Assembly (NCBI RefSeq): GCF_047496725.1
Contig: NC_132971.1
Coordinates: forward strand, 8,088,001-8,152,000
Origin: Anoplolepis gracilipes
Lineage: Eukaryota > Arthropoda > Insecta > Hymenoptera > Formicidae
Direction: 5' to 3'
DNA: 64,000 nucleotides
The notes under the pieces were generated by a model that saw nothing but the letters and a program-made list of their open reading frames with translations, was not told the origin of the DNA and ran no database searches. This document shows, one piece after another, positions 1-11,185 of this stretch. Each line of letters starts with the position of its first letter. The stretch's first letter is position 1. The position numbers were made by a program, and so were the translations under genes.

Positions 1-893
1 ACAATTGTATTACATATGTATCATAATCTTAACTAGTGTATTAAAGGTGAATTAAATTCTATTTTTGACTTTTTTATATATTCATATTTTAATGTGTGAA
101 ACTTTAAAGTTAGTATAATTTTTTATTCCATATATATATTTTCAAACAACAAATAAAGTAATGAAACAATAAAATAAAAATTTAGCTTGGCTAGATAGAA
201 TTCTATATAATTATGTATAATATTAAATTATAATAATATACACTAAAAAATTGCTGAAAATTAAATTTCATTTTGATATGTTTTCTTCTTTGTATATTTT
301 AAAATTAATTCATATACATAAATAACAGTTCAATGCATTACTTACATCACTATAAAATTAAATAAGAAATTTATGTCATACATACGCACGTACACGTGTG
401 TGTAAACACACACATATTACACTATATTTTTTACTTCTATAAAATATATATAAAAGAAAAGAGAACAAATATATTTTAAATTAAATTAATACATATGTAT
501 AACATAATAATAGCTTTAAAAATATAATTAGAAGCTTTTTTATTTTATATATGAGGTAGTAGAGCTTTTGCTTATTTTGTTTCAGAGAATATATATATAT
601 ATATCTTCAAAAGAAAAGCGTCGTTCTATCTTTATTACTTATCAAATTTTGAACAAAGACAGAAGACGCTCATAACACTAAAATCCTTAAATTTAGCTCT
701 AATGTTAGATTAAACAAACTTGTGACATAAAAAATACATTTTATAAAATTTTATAACATTTTTTATGTTAACAAAAGAAATAATAACATTTTTGTACTAG
801 TGTTGAATAAATGGAATATTCTACATCTAAAAGTGAGATGAAATGCAATTATATATTTAAAGTATATGTGCAATTCTTCTATTCTGCAAGGCT
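1..893. other. AT-rich 3' flank of the zinc-finger gene
   Basis: No gene is seen here. The stretch holds AT-rich DNA with short (TA) and (CA/TG) runs. On the minus strand, an AATAAA hexamer (TTTATT on plus at 631-636) lies about 260 bases past the zinc-finger stop codon and is a reasonable poly(A) signal for that gene. Confidence 0.5.
631..636 (-). terminator. candidate poly(A) signal, zinc-finger gene
   Basis: An AATAAA hexamer on the minus strand about 258 bases after the stop codon at 894. The match is exact, but such hexamers are frequent in AT-rich DNA, so only the position supports it. Confidence 0.3.
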
Positions 894-3545
894 TTAAATA
901 TTAAATGGTGAAAATTCGTTTGTTAAGTAACTTTCTATTGTGTCCATCTTACTGTTACTAAGTGAAAACGAACCTTCGATATTTTCTAATGATACTTCCG
1001 AATAATTTGTGTTATCCTCCGATATGTTTGTACAATACGTCTGATCGGTATTTAAAAGAGTATTGTGAAATTCTATATCTTGATAATCTGGTAAGTTTAA
1101 TATTTCATTGCAATTTGCACCAAATTGATCAACGAGTTCATTGGTAGGTAAAAATTCTGAATTGGCGACTTCTACAGTAAGCACTTGTCCCGTATTTACG
1201 TCTACTAATGAAAGAACCTGTGGAATAGAATCGATAACAGGTAAATTCGTAAGTTCTAACGATAAACTTGAGCATTCAGAGTTTTTCTCAGAGTTAGATA
1301 GTGGTTGCACTTCCAGCGGCGAATCAACATTTATAACTTCTTTATTTGTAATTGAGCAATCTTTCTTCTTTATAATTGATTTACATTTTTTTTCAGTTTT
1401 CACGTTATTGCAGTCTAATTTGTTTGATTTTTCCGGCACTGGCACCAAGAGACCATCTTCCGTTTTCATCAATTTTACCACCTATGTTTGTAGTCAGTCA
1501 ATTGCGTTAGATATATATAGATAAATATATGGAGATTAAGTGAAATTACTTTTAAACAAGCATTACCTTTTTCTTTTTTTCTAGTGTAATTCTGTGACAG
1601 GTTTCCATGTGACGAGTGAGATGATGCGAGCGTTTAAACGCGGTGTTGCATTGCATACAGACAAATGGCCGATGTTGCTCGTGCGACAATTTATGCCTTT
1701 TGAGCAAACTGTTTCTTTTGAACGCTTTACCACACACCTCGCAAATAAATTGCCGTTCTTTACTATGAATGTAAAGTACATGATCCTTCAGAATACTGAT
1801 GCTGGTGAATGTCTTGCCGCAATGCTCACATACAATGTTTCTCTCTTCTACGTGTAATTGTTTATGTCTATCCAAATCTGTCCTTCTGGCACATTGAAAC
1901 GTACATCCATATATATTACATACGAATCGTTTTTCGCCCTTATGAATACGCCTGATGTGTTGATCCAGGGCTCTTTGCGTGATTAATTTTTTTAAACAGA
2001 TTGCACATGAAAATATAGCTCGTACAGGTGTGTCTCTATTAATTTTACTTAGGTGTAATGCAGATTCCAAATGGCGAAAGTAGTCATCCTTCTTGATAAA
2101 TGTATGTCTGCAATTATCACAAAAATATGGACCTGTAACATAAAATTATTAGATAATAAATGATGAGAGAGAGAGAGAGAGATCTTTATTATTTTAATAT
2201 TTAAAAAATTGTTGATATATTTACCACTATTATTTATCGATTCTGACTTGTTTAGCTTTGGTACATGAATCGCCTTAAAGTGCTCGTGTGCTTTCTTTTT
2301 TGACGCAAAACTAACATTACAGTTTGGACATTTATAATTATTGTGATTCTGAATATGGGACAAATATGTCTGTTCAATACTGAATGTTTGCAAGCATTGT
2401 TGACATTTAAATTGCCTCTTTTTACAATGATTTTCTTCGTGCTCTTTTTTATCTATATTTGCATTTATCATTTCTCCACATTCTGAACAGACTTTACCAC
2501 TTTCATAGTTATGTTTTGCTCTATGACGATTCAAGAGAGCACGTTTAGGAAAACTTTTGGGACACGCATCACACAAATGAGCATGCCTCACTACTCTTTC
2601 TCCATGTGCACGGAATAAGTGAACCTCCAGATGTTTCCGTCTAGCAAATTTTTCATCACAATGAGAGCAATTATTTTTCTGATGTCCTTCCAAGTGACGA
2701 TCCAAGTGTCTTTTATATCTAAATGTCATTAGACACTGTTCACACTTTTGAACTTGTTCGTTTCTATCTGATGATTCCAAAGAAAGATTATCAGTCTTAA
2801 TTTCATGTTTCAATTTTGACGTGATATTTTGACTTATACAATTGTTATCTCTGCTTGAGTTAAGATTTACATTTCCATTATTATTTTCTATGTAAAGTTT
2901 TGTAGAATAATTATAATTCTCTATTATTGGTTTTTTTTCTAAACACTGAGTTATGGGATCTTTGTTAAATGTATAAGATTCATTTTTGTTAATAGTTATT
3001 ATATCATCTGATTCTTTGCTTAAATTACATGAAAAGTTATTGCAATCTAAATTCACTGTGTCAAAATTTTGAATCGAATATGCAATATTAACATCTGATG
3101 ACTTTTCCTGTTTTATCTCTTTGCTCTTTGTACAATTTTTAGATTCTTCTGCATTTTGCAAGAGTAAGTTTTCAATTTTCATAAAATGAAAATCAATGTT
3201 ATTCAGATTAACATCATCCAAATTGTCTTGTAAACCAATGTCTGTGGTATTCGTAGGTATGGCTGGTAAGCTGACTCCAGAATCTTTATTTTCGAGATTA
3301 CTGATGCATTTTTCCAAATAGTCATAGTTTCCTATTTCACAATTCTCTGTACATATATTTGGTATAGTATCTAAAGTCGAATAATCCTAAAGAACAGATA
3401 TATAATATAATAATATATAATATAAAAGCTGTTATAGGTATAATATATTAGTTGTATGTAACACAATCAACCGTAGTGTAGCCTCTTCTATGCAAAAATA
3501 ATTTCTGTATCTCACCTGATTGTCAAACAAACGTAGTGTCATCAT
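894..3545 (-). CDS. C2H2 zinc-finger protein, 12 fingers
   Basis: Four coding exons join in frame: 3516-3545, 2225-3386, 1567-2132 and 894-1481, giving 781 residues. Introns are GT-AG (donors GTGAGA, GTAAAT, GTAATG; acceptors TTTAG, TTACAG, CATAG). The N-terminal ~220 residues are Asn/Ser/Asp-rich and probably disordered. Twelve C2H2 fingers then run from about residue 220 to 575: six at the end of exon 2 and six in exon 3. One finger has C-x4-C spacing (CNIYGC), and another starts with CSEC but lacks the usual hydrophobic core. Linkers are mostly not TGEKP. The last exon adds about 195 acidic, Ser/Asn/Leu-rich residues that could be a transactivation region. The protein is expected to bind DNA in the nucleus; target and orthologue are not recognisable to me. 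The start is the first of two adjacent ATGs in a 30-base coding exon. Confidence 0.85.
2165..2182. repeat. (GA)n microsatellite in zinc-finger intron 2
   Basis: About nine GA units lie between exon 2 and exon 3 of the zinc-finger gene, close to the acceptor side. Confidence 0.85.
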
Positions 3546-3875
3546 TTCGGACCGTAAAATTTCAACAATCGAGTTTTCAAATATTTACACAAGAATATAA
3601 TTGTATTATTAAACATGACAAAAAATTTTATGTTTTATTTTCTAATTTTTTCCAAAGAATTATGTTCAATATTCATAAAATTCATGAAAGCATTTGTAAT
3701 ATAATTTCATGACACGTAACCTAAAAGTATCGCACGTTGTGCGTTATTATAAAAAATAAAAACATTCAGATTATACTGCAGATACACATATTGCATGGAG
3801 CTTATCAAAATATAATTTGACCATTTTATCCACAAGGAAAAATGTTACGTATGGTTACGTAATAAAATTAATGAT

Positions 3876-3888
3876 AGGTGGCGCCACT
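3876..3888. promoter_or_regulatory. CTCF-like site upstream of zinc-finger gene
   Basis: The sequence AGGTGGCGCCACT is a near-perfect palindrome around GGCGCC and contains AGGTGGCGC, which resembles the Drosophila CTCF core. It lies about 330 bases upstream of the zinc-finger ATG in a short GC-rich patch inside AT-rich DNA, and just before a plus-strand splice donor at 3972. Promoter or insulator function is inferred from motif and position only. Confidence 0.3.
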
Positions 3889-4130
3889 AATGTCTTTCTC
3901 GAGGCGCGCAGTGATTTATTTGAAAATGTTTGAATAAAAAAGTTAAATATTACATAAACAAAAAGGATCATGTAAGTGTATATTTTTTTAATTATTAAAA
4001 TTTGTCTTAAAATTCTAATTTTAGCACGTACATTACGCAGTTCAAATAAAGCGTGAGAAAATAGAACTTTGATCAGAAATCGATGGAAGAAAATTAGACG
4101 TTAGTGTTAAATATGCATTTTAATTTGCAG

Positions 4131-6876
4131 TCGTATTCAGATCGCGGTTCGGTGAAGACGTGCTTCGTAAGTCGCAGTTTCAACATTTTACTTTTTCGTT
4201 ATATTTTTGAAAAGGCAACGAGCATATTGCATCCAAAAGGTATGTTACGTATTCACGAATCCCTACAAAAAGTAGAGAGAGTACACCTAATAAATAAAGA
4301 ATTGCATTTTTTGAAATTATGAATTGGATCATATCAAAGGCGTCACAGTTGTTTAACTATTTTTTACTCCTTTCGATTTCTATCAAATTATTTTAATTCT
4401 TACAAAAAGTAAACAAATAAAAAATAAAAATATGAAAGATATATCAGGGTATCTACAAATCCCTGAAAAAACATGAAAAATCGAGCGGAATTCTCAGAGA
4501 TTTCTTTTATATCTGAGAAAATCAGAGAAGAGGAATTCTCATGGAATTTTATTAGGAATCAGGAATTTTTTTCGAAAATTTTCTTTTTGATCATTTTGCT
4601 CTCAATCGTGAACAGTCAGCCGTGTGTATGAAATTAGTATCTCACTTTGTGGAAATTCATTAATTGTTGAAAGTTATGGTTTTATTTTTAATAATTCTAG
4701 ACTTTTTGATAGATTAAATAAATATTTTTTACTATTAAATAAAAAAAATGGCTTGGAACAAAACGAGATGCCAAGTTCACACTGCTTATACTTTGTCTGA
4801 CGATTTTTTTATCATACAATAATTCTACAAAAAGTCCTATACGTAAAAATTATTAAAATATTAATTAAACAAATTAAATCATCCGAGATACCGGACGTAT
4901 AAGTACCGAGGTTTGTATTTTCGTTTACGAGGACGTAGAACTTTGTTAAAAAAATATAAATGATTGTACAACGATGCAAAAAAGTAACACGAAATCTTAA
5001 AGTCGGCAAAACAATCAAAATATGATCAGCATTTTATCTCGATACTTGTGCGCATTTGATTTTGGCTAATCTAATTATTTAATAAATATTTTAATAATTT
5101 TTACGCATAGAACTTTCTCTGGAAATTGAATGTAATTACAGACTGACACGAAATCTCATTAAAGTTGATAGAACTATCGAAATATGACCTACATTCAATT
5201 TGACAATTTAATTTGTTTAATTAATATTCTAAAATTCTAGAACTAAAATTAAGCCAGAACTGTTAACAATTAGTGAGTTTCTACGAAGTAAAACGTCAGT
5301 CAGCCAAACAAATAATGCGCTGAAAAAATATATTATAAATATATATTTATATTTTTTGTTTCTATATTTAATATCTTAACATAATATGAAGTACATATTC
5401 TTTGTAATTTTTAATTATAAATGAAAATTTTATGCAAGTAAAAATGCTGAAAGTTTTATTCAATTTCTTTAGTACATTTACAAATTTAGCACTTGAAACT
5501 TAAAAGGTTCAATTTTTCCTGTGTATGAATAAAAATTATTAAAAAACATATGTAAAATTTATTTTAGAGCAAGTTGTATAAAAAAAATCTTGAAAATATT
5601 CTTTTTATTTGGAATTTCGAACAAAAATATCTGGAAAATCAGGGAACCAGACAATTTTTTTACAAGATTTGAGTACATACACCTTGATATATGTAATTGT
5701 CATTCTCAAAATCGAAAAATGTTTTCATCTATTTGTGATTTCAATGTTTCAATATATATATTTTTAGTCTAATTTATTTTATTTTCCTTTTCTTTTTTTT
5801 TCAGAATTGCTTTGTCTGATCGATTGTCTATCTGAATGCTTTGAAGAACAACAAGACAGTAGGTAAGTACGAAAAGATATAAAGAAAAGAAAATTAAAAA
5901 AAAATATTGCAAAATTGTGAATTGGAATAATATAAACTTGCGAATATCAATTATATATGATCGCATATTTGAGGAAAAAACACTTAATAGCCAGAAGGAG
6001 TGACAGAGAAATATATTCAGTTTATTTCATATGCACCATCATGTATTTCACATTTAGCTATTAGAACTCTTTTTTAAGTATTGTAATTTTGAACGATACA
6101 TTTACATATACGTCATACACATAAAGTTTTATGCTGGGATTAATTCTTACGACATAGGTACTTTCGACTCAAGGCCAAGTGGCCGAATTTCCCCTAAAAC
6201 CTGTGATAGCTCGTACATATGTATGTATCTATTCGTTACCACATCATATTCCGTGTTTTGCGAACATGCGTTCGAACTTCCTTAGAAGGCAAAGAGTCTT
6301 ACAGGCTATGATATGTAATTTTTGTGTGCAGTTCAGCAAACATTTTAACCGTTTCCTTAGCCCGACTAAGAGAAAAGAGATGTTCTCACAGCAGAAACAG
6401 ATTTTTGATAAAATGTATATATAAAGTTATATAATAGCACGCAACACACACACACACACACACATATTTACGGAATAATATAAACCATAATATATATAAA
6501 ACATATATGAAATATTTGCAGGCAATTATGATATTGATTTATATTTAAAGAGAATATATAATACAAACAGATATGTATGTACAATATATTGTATAAACAA
6601 TTATGAGCTCAGTATTTAGTTAGAAATTTTGTTCCATATTTACAGGAAATAATAAATTAATATTTCTTAAAAAATATTAATATTTCTTAAATAAAATATT
6701 AAAAATATTAATATTTGTTTTTAAATGTTATATATTGTATTAATAACTGTGTCATGCAAACATATAAATTATAATTAAAATTGATTATGGCATAATTGAT
6801 CATCGATTTATAGTTTACATTTTACATTTGTAATTTCAGAAAACAAAATTTTTTTGAAGAGAAAAATTGCACGTGA
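4131..6876 (+). other. candidate plus-strand spliced transcript
   Basis: Three segments are bounded by good plus-strand splice signals: 4131-4166 (acceptor TTTGCAG, donor GTAAGTCG), 5805-5862 (long pyrimidine tract ending TTTCAG, donor GTAAGTAC) and a segment starting at 6840 (acceptor AATTTCAG). Another donor, GTAAGTGT, lies at 3972. Joined, they keep one open frame that reads about 42 residues, including RSRFGEDVLQLLCLIDC, and stops with TGA at 6874-6876. I find no ATG in that frame, so this may be a non-coding divergent transcript, a gene with an unseen first exon, or chance. It would start close to the zinc-finger promoter on the opposite strand. Confidence 0.22.
6443..6464. repeat. (CA)n microsatellite
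   Basis: About eleven CA units in AT-rich intergenic DNA. Confidence 0.85.
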
Positions 6877-7661
6877 AAGATCGATAAAAGATTATTATCA
6901 AGCGCGCAAACTTATGTTATAATATTACATCCATATAACAGAACAAAGTGTGTATGTGTGTGTTTGTATACATACTTTATTTTATAGATATATATATATA
7001 TTATATATACGCCTCGAGAAAATATACGAATATTGTGTAAATATATGGAGCTTAATAGATATACATATGGATCAAAGATAAAAATATAATTTCAATAAGA
7101 TAATATATGTATATATATCTCGTAGTCAACATTCATATTTAGAACTTTCTTAAATGCATTAGGCATTTCGCATGATATGTTTTGAGTTTCCTTACACAGG
7201 TAGATTAACGTTTTGGGAAGTACTCGAGAATTCTAGATGATTAATTGATAATATCAATTAGAGATTCTCTTCAAGGGACTTTCTTAACGATCACACATAG
7301 CAGCACCAGTCGCGTAAGAAGCGACGATTTGCTGATAGTTTTTCCTTTTTAATAACAAGACAGAGATGACAGGTACTCTACGCATACTGGGAGATTAGAG
7401 CATTGTTGTTGTCATTTGCTATTGTTGTTGTTGTATGCGAACGTGATTTCAAAGAACGCTTAACACTGCGTATCCCACGATTATGCTTAAAATATCGTGC
7501 AATCGATCTTTCAAATGATTATTATTTAACATTGCGCTTTTTCCGACGATGTTATAACGATTAATATTATAATGAATTTCCACAGAGTAATATTTCACAT
7601 AGCCACAGACTATATATATTGTGTATTTAGTATTACGATTTTATTAATGTTAGTACAGTTA

Positions 7662-7738
7662 ATAGAGCGATTTCCACGAGATTATTACGCGATAGAGCGA
7701 TTTCCGCGATTAATACTGAACAGAGCGATTTCCGCGAT
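7662..7738. repeat. 30-bp tandem repeat, ~2.6 copies
   Basis: The core AGAGCGATTTCC(A/G)CGA occurs three times with spacings of 30 and 28 bases. It is more GC-rich than its surroundings. The copies differ at few positions in the core and more in the spacers. Function is unknown. Confidence 0.7.
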
Positions 7739-8325
7739 CTTCTTTTTAATAACTTTTTTTTCTTAATATTCATTTGAGATTTTCTTTTTTTTTTAAACGA
7801 ACAATATGCACACTTATATTGTTTTTACTAAGAGTTAACGTATTTCTTTCTTTGTTTTATCGTATATATATTTTATATATCTAACACTACATATCTCTGA
7901 ATATAAGCTAACGAAGCAAAACTTCTTCCTCTTTGATATGTATCGTTACGGTAATCCTCCTATATTATTTTAAAATGTCTCATTTTGCAACTCCACGATT
8001 TGCATTACGAATACATATACATACCGACAAAGTATGTGTGTGTGTAAAGTTTTTTTTTTTTTTGGGGAGAGGAAAATGGGGATAAAAGGTGTCCAACATT
8101 GTCGAGTAAACGTCTATATACGATTTTTAAGGGTAAACTCGAAACATCGACCGGATTACAAGATATTTTGCGCCTTTTTCAGCTCTTCCCCCTGTAGAAA
8201 ATACTTCTCTGCCGTTGAGACTGTCCGAACGACACTTCGCGTTTTGTTCGTTAGACGATCGTTTGTAAAATGAAAAAAAAAAAAAAGAAATTCGATCTGT
8301 GCGTTTGAATAATTAGCAGGGCGTG

Positions 8326-8536
8326 CAATAGCGGATTTTAGGTAATGGGATTTTTTAGGAGCCGTTAAAAAAGCTTCTGCTAATTTATGACTGTATTTTA
8401 TATACTATTACTTGGAATGTTTATCTTTCAGCAATATGATTGCAATGTATTTTTGTAATTGAAAATATTATTTCATTAGAAATGTTATTCCCAACTGTAT
8501 ACATTTGTTTTTATTTAGACCTTAAATCCGCCATTG
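8326..8536. mobile_element. hAT-like MITE remnant
   Basis: The ends are inverted: the left end reads CAATAGCGGATTTTAGGT and the right end, read on the other strand, CAATGGCGGATTTAAGGT, with 16 of 18 bases alike. The GGCGGATTTAAGG-type end is reminiscent of hAT termini. The element is 211 bp, has no coding capacity and shows no clear 8-bp target duplication, so it is probably old. Flanking GCAGG(G/A)CGT on both sides suggests the true ends may lie about ten bases or more further out. Confidence 0.45.
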
Positions 8537-9709
8537 CATTTTTTTATTACGTCCTGCAACACTGCTGGCATCCACGGACTCGTGGAGATCTCTTGATCTC
8601 CAACTAAAAATATAAGTCACGACTTGCAACGCATTGACGATAGTTCTATTCCTTTTAGCTGCAATTTTTTAAATCTTGTTATTCTGTCAAGTATTTGCAA
8701 TAATATTTTACACATGAAATGACACAGAAGTTCAAGAAATATTCACAAAACAGATTTAGAAGATACTTGAAAATTTAGAATCAGTTTTGGAATTGTTCAC
8801 GATAGCTTTTACATATTTGAGTTGAATTTTAACATGTACGTTAATGTAGAAGCGCATAGAAAATTGTTTTTTTTCTTTTTTTTTTGTTATAGAAGAATAC
8901 TGCAGTTATATAAAATTTTATTTGTGTCATTATCATTTATTTTTAAAATACATTTTGAAATAAATTTTAACTTTGCGACACGTGTCATGCAGCGAAAACG
9001 AGAACGTAAAAATGCAACTAAAAAGTATAGATTCAATGCATCGTATAACTCGAATGACATTATCGTTCGCCGTATCGACATTGAAATATTTCGTGAGAAA
9101 AACCTTATTTACGATGCAACAACATCGTTGTATCAACAATCGTTGAAACTACATTATATCATTGTACTTAAGAATTCTTGGAATAGATAGATTTCGTCAA
9201 TCAACACACATATTACAAATTAGAACGTAATAAGAATATCGTTGATTAACAGAATAAAATAATCAATGTTGACACTGCAACGATAATGAGGACTCTTCAC
9301 TTCCTCATTTGTGCACGCCTCTCCATCTTATTCTCATTTATTATACTTATCTCTATAACCATATACGATTTATATCACGAACAATTAAGTGATCCACTAA
9401 TCTCTTACTATAATCTGAAAGGAAAGCTCAACCGGTAGACCGGTAGATAAATCGTCTAATGGAACTTCTCTCGAACGTCCCGTATATATACTTTACCCCT
9501 AAATCATTAAGAAACATCTTTGTCGTATGGCGCTCTTATTCATCAGCGCGTTCTTTCTTAACAACTCAACTATGCTAGCATGTCTCTTATTCTTAGAGAG
9601 ACCTACGAGACGGGCTAGTGTGATATGTATTATAGGTGTTTTCAGTCGCGTTATATACTCGAAAAAGAAAACAACCTCAAAGTAACATCTCCCCGAGTAA
9701 CATTTAAGT

Positions 9710-9715
9710 TTTATT
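9710..9715 (-). terminator. candidate poly(A) signal, ITG-like gene
   Basis: An AATAAA on the minus strand (TTTATT on plus) about 220 bases downstream of the ITG-like stop codon. Confidence 0.3.
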
Positions 9716-9935
9716 TTTGCCGCATGGTTTTCTTACGCTACCGTCATACTTCCCGATGTATTGTTGGCGTGGAGGAGAGTCGGGATTATAGGAAGGAGAT
9801 CGAAATAATGTCGAGTCGACAAACTTAGACCTAGGTATTTTTTCACAACGACTAAAGGAGGATTTGATTTTTTTCTGTAGCTTATATTATATACTTCACC
9901 TCCGTCGCGTGTTGCCAGATACGACGAACGGCTGT

Positions 9936-11127
9936 TTAGGCGAACGGCATCCGCTTGAACAGACGGTTGCCCTGTCCGGTGATCCGTTTCTCGCCGGAAG
10001 TATACTGGATCACGGATTTTATCTGATCTGTCGCCACTGGACCGATGCAGACCAAAGGGTCCTTGAAGTACGAGCAAACCTGCCGAAATTTTTTTTAATT
10101 ATTAAGAAAGCTTGTTTAAAAGAATTACAAGAAAAATTTTATTTTTAGTAAACTTTTAGTAGATTTTTTAGTGAATTATAATGTGACAAGATATTTATCT
10201 TATCTTATATACACAAGCATATGCAAAGAAAATCGTAGGGAATATTGTAAAAATAGAAACTACATTTTTAAAAGATAACGATTTGAAAAGCTGATCCATT
10301 AATTGAATTTTTTTCAATAAATTATTTTACAACTTTAGACATTATCATGTTTTACAATTCACAAACAATATATATATTCTATTACCTTTCTAGGAGTTTG
10401 CCGATGTCGCCTCTGTAGTTGACAACATAATCCACGAGTGATGTCGCATTCGCTTGACATAGTGCACTCCTCATCTGTATAACAAATACATTGTTTATAC
10501 GTTGTTGATGAAATTTATTTATAATCTTGCGCAAATTATATTTTTTTAATATTTTGCAAATATAAAATATGCTTGTCAACGCACTGTATAACTTGTTCGA
10601 AGAGGTCGGCGGTTGACACGATTTTGTCTCGCGTCCAGACATCTCGGCGCACATTAAGCCGGTTTCGCAATCGCTATCCCGCCTGCAGAGCTCGCCTTGT
10701 TTCATACCGAAATCGTAGACACATGTTCCAGTAACTGGAACATCATGCTTATGGTTATCTTTTTATCGATAGTGATGAGATATGATGTGAGAAATACACT
10801 ATTATCATTTTTAATTATATTCTAGAAAATTTAATTAATTTTTTACAAAATTATTAGAAATTATCAGCATTGTTTTTATTTACCTCCATCATAATTCACA
10901 CAAATGGAACCTGGACAACAGTGATCATTGTACACGCATTTCCTCTCATAGCAAGGTTCTTCCGTCGGTTCAACTCCCTCTCCATATATGCCATTATATC
11001 CCTCCTGAGAAGAAAGCGATTGCTTTATTTAAAATGTCTTTTTTATGATTTTCTAAATATATGTATTATTTAGAATCTCAAACAATATCAAATATTAAAA
11101 TCGTATTTTACATGAAATAATTTATTA

Positions 11128-11185
<58 letters not shown>

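Larger units (their letters stand above)
3546..9709. other. AT-rich intergenic region, no firm gene
   Basis: No protein-coding gene is established here. The region holds possible plus-strand exons (4131-4166, 5805-5862, 6840-6876), a (CA)n run at 6443-6464, a 30-bp tandem repeat near 7.7 kb, a hAT-like MITE at 8326-8536, and degenerate repeat material at about 4.45-5.7 kb. Small open frames (for example 8822-9190) are lysine/phenylalanine/asparagine-rich and look like chance frames in AT-rich DNA. Confidence 0.5.

Noticed and set aside
1141..1857. Plus-strand frames opposite the zinc-finger exons
   Set aside because: The minus strand encodes regularly spaced C2H2 fingers that join in phase, so these are shadows.
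7662..7738. Possible CRISPR-like repeat array
   Set aside because: Only three units with short degenerate spacers in a eukaryotic genome. It is a simple tandem repeat.
8822..9190. 122-codon plus-strand frame
   Set aside because: Lys/Asn/Phe/Ile-rich product in AT-rich DNA, with frames open on the opposite strand too and no motif.
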